NCBI RefSeq assembly: GCF_025457605.1
Contig: NZ_JAMZFY010000005.1
Span: forward strand, 1-64,000
DNA from: Haloarcula laminariae
GTDB lineage: Archaea > Halobacteriota > Halobacteria > Halobacteriales > Haloarculaceae
Direction of reading: 5' to 3'
Length of the DNA: 64,000 nucleotides
Notes under the pieces: generated by a model
Told to the model about the DNA's origin: nothing
The model's input: only the letters and a program-made list of their open reading frames with translations
The model's database searches: none
Made by a program: the position numbers and the translations under genes
Shown here: piece after piece, positions 58,937 through 64,000 of the stretch
Layout of the letters: each line of letters begins with the position of its first letter
Position numbering within the stretch: position 1 is the first letter of the stretch

Positions 58937-60031
58937 TCAGTTCGCCACCTCCGACCAGCCTTCGGGCTGATCGAGCACGATTCGAGTCGCCTCGATGTCC
59001 TCTAACGTCGCGCCGCGGCCGCCGACGCCGTATTCCCGCCCGTCGGCTTCAAGCACGATAGTCGCCTGCCCGGCAAGCTGGGTCAGCGTCAGGGAGCCGT
59101 CGTCGTTCGGCGGCGCCGCCGAAATGATCTCGGTGATCTCACCGGAGAAGGTGACGTTCTCGCCCGTCTGGATATCGAATCCGTGGACGGTGGCCGGAAT
59201 CGTCGTCCCGTCGTTGACAATTGGCGCGATGTCCTGGACGCACTCGCGGACGTCGACGTACTCCAGCTTGGTGCCCTCCGCGACCGAGTCGTAGACGTGT
59301 GGCCAGGTACCCCAGAGCGCACCCTGAAAGTACCAGTGGAACACGTACGTCAGAGTAAGGTCGTCGATGATGATGCCGTACTGGTCGGTCGGGTGGGACT
59401 GCGAGGAGAAGAACGTGTGCGAGCGATCGACCAGCGCGGTAAAGGGCGCCGGGAGCGTCCGGTGTCGGACCTCGGTTGCGGCGTCCGCGAACGCCATGTC
59501 GTTGACGACGTGGGGGTCCTCCAACCTCGTCGCTACGCAGAGTTTGACGAACACGCCGCGGTCGACGGCGTCTTCAAGCGCCGGGCGGACGGCCTCGAAC
59601 TGCGAGGGCGAGACCGCGATCTGGATTCGGTTGGTTGCGTCCTCGGCGGCGGCCCGGAACTGCTCGACGACGGAGTCGAACCGTTTGACGATCGAAATCT
59701 TGTGGCCACTGATCTCGGGGCGTTCCCAGCGATCCTCGATTGCCTCCGCGGTCGACGCAAGCCTGTTCGCGCGCTGCTGGAGATCCGACATCATCTCCGA
59801 GGGATCGCGCGGGCGGACCGACAGCGAGGAATCCTGTTCGAACGTCTCAACGTAGTCGTCGCGTTCGAGGTCCTCGAGGACATCGTAGATTCGGGACTTC
59901 GGGATGCCCGTCTGCTCGGCGACCTTGACGGCGGGCACCGTGCCCCGCTCCAGCACCGCGAGGTACGCGTCGGCCTCGTATTGGGAAAGCCCGGCTTCCC
60001 GTAACCCGTCGTGGAGGTCGTCTTCGTCCAT
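58937..60031 (-). CDS. TrmB-family sugar-sensing transcriptional regulator
   Basis: A 364-residue protein from ATG 60031 (MDEDDLHDGLREAGLSQYEA). The N-terminal TrmB winged helix reads DAYLAVLERGTVPAVKVAEQ, TGIPKSRIYDVLEDLERDDY. A linker helix and a PLD-like middle domain follow, and the C-terminal sugar-binding domain includes FHWYFQGALWGTWPHVYD and FDIQTGENVTFSGEI. TrmB proteins repress or activate carbohydrate genes in response to sugar. It lies between the catabolic genes and the divergent ABC importer, the typical position of a local regulator of both. Confidence 0.92.
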   Translation of the reverse strand: MDEDDLHDGLREAGLSQYEADAYLAVLERGTVPAVKVAEQTGIPKSRIYDVLEDLERDDYVETFEQDSSLSVRPRDPSEMMSDLQQRANRLASTAEAIEDRWERPEISGHKISIVKRFDSVVEQFRAAAEDATNRIQIAVSPSQFEAVRPALEDAVDRGVFVKLCVATRLEDPHVVNDMAFADAATEVRHRTLPAPFTALVDRSHTFFSSQSHPTDQYGIIIDDLTLTYVFHWYFQGALWGTWPHVYDSVAEGTKLEYVDVRECVQDIAPIVNDGTTIPATVHGFDIQTGENVTFSGEITEIISAAPPNDDGSLTLTQLAGQATIVLEADGREYGVGGRGATLEDIEATRIVLDQPEGWSEVAN

Positions 60032-60580
60032 TATCCCACCTCTTGGACGCACACCAATTTGGATGCCGTGCCGGTCGCGGTCGGAGATGGGGGGCGAGTT
60101 AAATTCACTGTAGTAAACAATCGCTAGCAAATACTTATATATTTTTATTAGATGGCCACTGTACGCCGGCGTCTCGGAACTCCTCCTCTGTCACAATCGG
60201 ATACACGCACGACCAGCCGGCCACCGTCTGGACGGTCCAATCGACGACGCCGAATGAGGCGCCGACGGGCAACGACATGACGGAGACAGCCGAGAGCAAC
60301 GGGCACCGATGGGGGGCCCGGACGGCACCGCCGAGATTGCGCTCAACGCGACAGCCGAGGCGGACCGGTCTGCTGTGCTGTTCGCCCGATATCGATCATT
60401 GAACCGCAGTCCGTGAGGCCCGGAGAACTTCAGGGGGCGACCGTAGTCGCGACTATCACCAAGCAGCGCTCGAAGTCGAGTATGACAGACTGTCGAGAGG
60501 ACAAATCGAGTAGTTACTCCAGTAAACAAAAGGTCGCAAAGATTTAAGTAGTTAGTTCTTAGTTATTGGGATGGCTTATC
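60032..60580. promoter_or_regulatory. Divergent control region between trmB-type gene and ABC importer
   Basis: 549 bases without a convincing gene. Near the regulator side, AATACTTATATATTTTTATT (60128-60147) is a strong TATA region. Near the importer, GATTTAAGTAG (60541-60551) is the probable TATA element. AGTAAACAA occurs on both sides (60111-60119 and 60521-60529). The GC-rich middle shows nothing recognisable. Confidence 0.6.
60508..60519. promoter_or_regulatory. Candidate TrmB operator GAGTA-GT-TACTC
   Basis: A perfect 5-base inverted repeat with 2-base spacer, immediately upstream of the AGTAAACAA element and about 25-30 bases before the importer TATA box. Archaeal TrmB sites are built from TACT and AGTA half-sites, so this is a likely binding site of the adjacent regulator, though the spacing is shorter than published haloarchaeal sites. 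Confidence 0.5.
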
Positions 60581-61900
60581 ATGACAGATCCGACTGCCGG
60601 GCGCGAACGGCGAACAGTGCTGAAAGGAATCGGCGCAGCGATGCTCGCTGGCGGACTCACGGGTTGCATGGGCGGGGGCGGCGACAGCGACAACGGGGCA
60701 ACGACGTACTGGACGACACAGGTCGAGCAGGACCGTCAGGAAGTTATCCAGAGCTTGATCAACGGGTTCGAGGAGGACGCCGACGGGACGATCGACATGG
60801 TCCCCGTCGAGGAGGGTGACCTGCCGACGCAGATCTCCTCGGCGACCGCGTCTGGAACGCTCCCTACCTTCGGTGAGTGGGGGCTCGACCCCATGCAGAA
60901 TCTGGGGAGCGAGGATCTGCTCTCGACGGAGTCCGCCGAGGCAGTCGTCGACAGCATCGGGCGCGACGACTTCGCCGACGGGGCGATGTCGCTGGCGACC
61001 TCCTCGGAGGGCAACCTGCTCGCGGTGCCGGCCCACGGCTGGGTGCAGGGGTTCTGGTACCGCCAGAGCGCGTTCGACGAGGCGGGACTGGACGCCCCAA
61101 CGACGTGGGAGTCGATCCGCGAAGCTGCGGAAACGCTCCACGACCCTGACAACGACCAGTACGGTATCGTCGTCGGCTCAGACGAGACGCCGTTCGCGCG
61201 CCAGTGTTTCACGCCGTACGCGCGCTCGAACGGCGCACGGGTGTTCAACGCAGACGGGGAAATCGTATTCGACAGCGACGCGATGGTCGAGGCCCTCGAC
61301 TTCTACGGCTCGCTGGCCCAGTACAGTCCGCCGGGGACTGACACGTTCGATACGGCCAACAACACGTATCTCAACGAGCAGTGCCACATGATCATGTACT
61401 CGTCGTACATCATGGGCGACATCTCGAGCAAGACCGACGGGATGGCGAATAACACGTCGTTCGCACCCTACATCGAGCGCGACCGGCGCAGTTCGTTCGG
61501 TCAGCTCCTGCTGTTCAACATTCTCGACACGGCCTCGGACGCGAACCGCGAGACCGCCGAGTCGTACGTCGAGCACGTCCTCACTGGCGACCAGTACATC
61601 GAGTTCCTGCACATGGCGCCCGGCGGAATGAACCCCGTGCTCCAGTCGACGGCCGAGAGCGAGGCCTACCGCGACAACGAGGTCCTCCAGGAATGGGGCC
61701 AGGACACGCTGAGCGACATCTCCGGGGCGTTCGACAACATCGAGCGATTCGGCTACGTCAATGGCCAGATGATTCCGACGTTTGGGGAGATCACGAGCCG
61801 GTCGCTCGTCTCGCAGGCAGTGAGGCGCGTCTCCGAGGGCGAGGACGCCCGGACGGTCGCCGACGACGTCGCAAGCCAGATGCGCGACGTGATCAACTGA
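60581..61900 (+). CDS. ABC sugar transporter substrate-binding lipoprotein
   Basis: A 439-residue protein from ATG 60581. RERRTVLKGIGAAMLAGGLT followed by GCMGGGG is a twin-arginine signal with lipobox, so it is anchored outside the membrane. The mature part has the family 1 (MalE-type) solute-binding fold: VIQSLINGFEEDADGTIDMV, LLAVPAHGWVQGFWYRQSAF, DEAGLDAPTTWESIREAAET. It delivers sugar to the permeases encoded directly downstream (23 bases). The substrate is unknown; the neighbouring isomerase and dehydrogenase suggest a non-glucose sugar or sugar acid. Confidence 0.93.
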   Translation: MTDPTAGRERRTVLKGIGAAMLAGGLTGCMGGGGDSDNGATTYWTTQVEQDRQEVIQSLINGFEEDADGTIDMVPVEEGDLPTQISSATASGTLPTFGEWGLDPMQNLGSEDLLSTESAEAVVDSIGRDDFADGAMSLATSSEGNLLAVPAHGWVQGFWYRQSAFDEAGLDAPTTWESIREAAETLHDPDNDQYGIVVGSDETPFARQCFTPYARSNGARVFNADGEIVFDSDAMVEALDFYGSLAQYSPPGTDTFDTANNTYLNEQCHMIMYSSYIMGDISSKTDGMANNTSFAPYIERDRRSSFGQLLLFNILDTASDANRETAESYVEHVLTGDQYIEFLHMAPGGMNPVLQSTAESEAYRDNEVLQEWGQDTLSDISGAFDNIERFGYVNGQMIPTFGEITSRSLVSQAVRRVSEGEDARTVADDVASQMRDVIN

Positions 61901-61923
61901 GTTCATCGTCATTATTTCCCACT

Positions 61924-62814
61924 ATGGTCTCACTCACCCGGGGCGGCGATCGGACGATCGAGGAGAAGGAGGCGCTGCTGGGGTACGCGCTGATAGCGCC
62001 TGCACTGTTGCTGATCGCTACAGTAATCCTCTATCCGGTGCTGTACAACGTCTACCTGAGTTTTACCGTCGTGCCCCTGCGGCCGGACGAGGCGCCCCAG
62101 TGGATCGGGCTGGAACACTACTACAACCTGTTTGGCAGCAGCGCGTTCTGGTCGGCGCTTCGAACAACAATCGTGTTCACGTTCTTCAGCACGACGCTCG
62201 CGACGCTGGGTGGCCTCGGGACGGCGCTGCTGTTCAACCGCTCGTTCCGCGGGCGCCGATACATCCGTGGAATGGTGTTGTTGCCCTACGTCGCGCCGCT
62301 GATCTCGGTAGCGTTCGTTTGGCGATTCATGCTCGACCCGCTGTACGGCATCTTTCCGTATGTCGGGAGCGACGTTCTCGGGCTGTACGCTGGCAACATC
62401 GACATCCTGAGCAACGGCGACACCGCGGTCTGGTCGGTGATCTTCATCGACGCATGGCGTTACTTCCCGTTCGCGTTCCTGATGCTAATCGCGCGCGTGC
62501 AGGCAATCCCCGGCGACATGTACGAGGCCGCGAAGATCGATGGCGCCTCGAAGCTCGCGCAGTTCAAGGACATCACGCTGCCGGAGCTGAAGTACATCTT
62601 GGCGACGGTGTTCCTGCTGCGGTGGATATGGAACTTCAACAAGTTCGCGGATATCTGGCTGCTGACCCGTCGGGTCGAGACGTTGCCGATCTACGCGTAC
62701 CAGGTCGCGTTCGCAAACTACCAGCACGGCCAAGCGGCCGCGATCTCGATGGTGCTGTTCCTGGCGCTGATCGTGTTCGTCCTCGCGTACGTCGCCTGGG
62801 CACTGGACTGGTGA
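61924..62814 (+). CDS. ABC sugar transporter permease (MalF-type)
   Basis: A 296-residue protein from ATG 61924 with six predicted spans. The cytoplasmic EAA loop MYEAAKIDGASKLAQFKDIT with LPELK is the coupling site for the ATPase. The start was chosen because upstream sequence overlaps the substrate-binding gene. It forms a heterodimeric channel with the next gene product, 4 bases downstream. Confidence 0.95.
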   Translation: MVSLTRGGDRTIEEKEALLGYALIAPALLLIATVILYPVLYNVYLSFTVVPLRPDEAPQWIGLEHYYNLFGSSAFWSALRTTIVFTFFSTTLATLGGLGTALLFNRSFRGRRYIRGMVLLPYVAPLISVAFVWRFMLDPLYGIFPYVGSDVLGLYAGNIDILSNGDTAVWSVIFIDAWRYFPFAFLMLIARVQAIPGDMYEAAKIDGASKLAQFKDITLPELKYILATVFLLRWIWNFNKFADIWLLTRRVETLPIYAYQVAFANYQHGQAAAISMVLFLALIVFVLAYVAWALDW

Positions 62815-62818
62815 TACG

Positions 62819-63730
62819 ATGAGTACGAAACAATCCACATACCGACACGTCGTCGACTCGTTCAAGACCGCGCTTGGGCTCGGCAAGAACACTCTCGAAA
62901 CCTCGCTCGCCGAACGCGTCGTGTTCTACGTCGCGCTGGGGCTGACGCTGCTGATCACGCTGTTCCCGTTCTACTACATGGCGCTGGCGAGTCTACTGCC
63001 CGAGTCGAGCCTGTACTCGCTGCCGCCGACACTGCTTCCCCAGGACCTGACGCTCGAGCACTATCGGACCGTGTTCAGTCCGGAGACGTTCCCGTTCCTG
63101 ACGTACTTCAAGAACAGTTTCGTCATCGCGACGACGACGGCGGGCGCATCGGTGCTCGTCGCCACGTTCGGCGCCTACAGCTTCGCCCGACTGGACTACC
63201 GTGGGCGCGGAGTTATCTCGCGGGGCGTCCTGATGGTGTACATGTTCTCGGGCATCCTGCTGGTCGTGCCGATGTTCCAGGTAATCGTCTGGCTCGGCTT
63301 CGTCGACTCGCTAGCGAGCCTGTTCGTAACCTACCTTGTCCAGACCCTGCCCGTCTCGCTGTACATGCTTGGCAACTACTTCCGGTCGATTCCGGAGGAA
63401 ATCGAAGAGGCGGCGATCATGGACGGCTACTCACGGCTGGAAGTAATCTTCAAGATCACGCTACCGCTGTCGGCGCCCGCGATCGTGGCCGTGTTCTTCT
63501 TCACGTTCATGATCGCGTGGAACGAGTACCTGTTTGCCAGCATCTTCCTCCAGTCCCAGAGCGTGTTCACACTGCCGATCGGCATCGAGGCGCTGTCTTC
63601 GAGCTTCCGACAGGTCTGGGGCCAGATCATGGCGGCGTCGCTGCTGACCAGCGTGCCGCTGATCGTGATGTTCACCTACCTGGAGAAGTTCATGGTCGAG
63701 GGGCTGACCTTCGGGGCGGTGGAGGGGTAA
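62819..63730 (+). CDS. ABC sugar transporter permease (MalG-type)
   Basis: A 303-residue protein with six spans. The EAA motif [20 protein letters not shown] with [11 protein letters not shown] is near residue 195. The N-terminal cytoplasmic stretch of about 40 residues is charged ([20 protein letters not shown]). Pairs with the MalF-type permease. The ATPase gene starts 1 base after its stop. Confidence 0.95.
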   Translation: MSTKQSTYRHVVDSFKTALGLGKNTLETSLAERVVFYVALGLTLLITLFPFYYMALASLLPESSLYSLPPTLLPQDLTLEHYRTVFSPETFPFLTYFKNSFVIATTTAGASVLVATFGAYSFARLDYRGRGVISRGVLMVYMFSGILLVVPMFQVIVWLGFVDSLASLFVTYLVQTLPVSLYMLGNYFRSIPEEIEEAAIMDGYSRLEVIFKITLPLSAPAIVAVFFFTFMIAWNEYLFASIFLQSQSVFTLPIGIEALSSSFRQVWGQIMAASLLTSVPLIVMFTYLEKFMVEGLTFGAVEG

Positions 63731-63731
63731 C

Positions 63732-64000
63732 ATGGCGACGGAACCCACCTCTACCGCCGACTCCGTCGCGAACGCTGCCGATCTGAGTTCCGACGAGAAC
63801 TCGGAGATCCGGCTCCGGGGCGTCACGAAGCGGTTCGACGACCTCGTCGCGGTCGACGACCTGGATCTGACGATCCAGAACGGCGAGTTGCTCGTCCTGC
63901 TTGGCCCCTCGGGCTGTGGCAAATCGACGACGCTCCGGATGATCGCCGGCCTCGAAGTGCCCTCCGAGGGTAGTATCGAGATCGGCGGCGAGGAGATTAC
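63732..64000 (+). CDS. ABC transporter ATP-binding protein (3' truncated by window)
   Basis: From ATG 63732, 89 codons are visible. [20 protein letters not shown] leads into Walker [11 protein letters not shown], then [20 protein letters not shown], the standard start of MalK/UgpC-type ATPases. About 25 extra residues precede the usual N-terminus, so a later start is possible. It completes the importer operon (binding protein, two permeases, ATPase). Confidence 0.93.
   Translation, partial: MATEPTSTADSVANAADLSSDENSEIRLRGVTKRFDDLVAVDDLDLTIQNGELLVLLGPSGCGKSTTLRMIAGLEVPSEGSIEIGGEEI

Overview
The window comes from a halophilic archaeon (class Halobacteria). The proteins are very acidic, secreted proteins carry twin-arginine lipoprotein signals, the replication initiator is Orc1/Cdc6, sugar genes sit under a TrmB-type regulator, and the CRISPR repeat (GTTTCAGACGAACC...GGGATTGAAGC) is the haloarchaeal subtype I-B form. 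An Orc1/Cdc6 gene with origin boxes, a ParA partition operon, a tyrosine recombinase, toxin-antitoxin genes and many broken genes point to a plasmid, megaplasmid or integrated-plasmid region. The species cannot be fixed from the sequence alone.

Layout. 1-6.2 kb is a DNA-processing and restriction island: the end of a UvrD/AddA-type helicase-nuclease, two C5 cytosine methyltransferases, a Sau3AI/MutH-type endonuclease and a small nuclease-like gene. 6.5-10.1 kb holds an oxidoreductase, a small DUF6788-like gene and a replication origin (inverted origin boxes around an AT-rich core) with its Orc1/Cdc6 gene. 10.5-20.4 kb has two secreted lipoproteins (one a PQQ-type propeller), a zinc-ribbon micro-protein, a membrane HExxH protein, a DUF429 gene overlapping a nuclease-like gene, an Mrr-zinc ribbon-FHA fusion and a GIY-YIG nuclease.

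20.4-31.4 kb is a subtype I-B CRISPR-Cas cassette: a 5-repeat array, cas6-cas8b-cas7-cas5-cas3, then a 35-repeat array 48 bases after cas3. It lacks cas4, cas1 and cas2, most repeats are degenerate, and the whole cassette lies between direct repeats of about 210-240 bases. 31.4-36.3 kb, AT-rich relative to its surroundings, has two unknown genes and a CARF-winged-helix regulator divergent from an unknown two-gene operon. 36.4-41.9 kb carries small regulators, an iteron-like block, a Doc toxin pair and a long non-coding stretch with perfect inverted repeats. 41.9-47.5 kb encodes an AddA/AddB-like pair. 48-57 kb is a mosaic of small genes, a damaged PIN toxin-antitoxin pair, an integrase, pseudogenes and the par operon.

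Near 57.0 kb the sequence changes abruptly to GC-rich DNA with a compact carbohydrate locus: a D-2-hydroxyacid dehydrogenase, a sugar-phosphate isomerase/epimerase and a TrmB regulator on the minus strand, and an ABC sugar importer on the plus strand running off the window.

A dispersed element links much of the first half: six copies of a 40-42 bp inverted repeat (TTAACCAACA-N20-22-TGTTGGTTAA) lie directly upstream of the two DUF6788-like genes, upstream of the zinc-ribbon gene, beside the origin, and once in each direct repeat bounding the CRISPR-Cas cassette. This element, the mobile-looking cassette and the CARF-controlled unknown operon are the best leads for something new.
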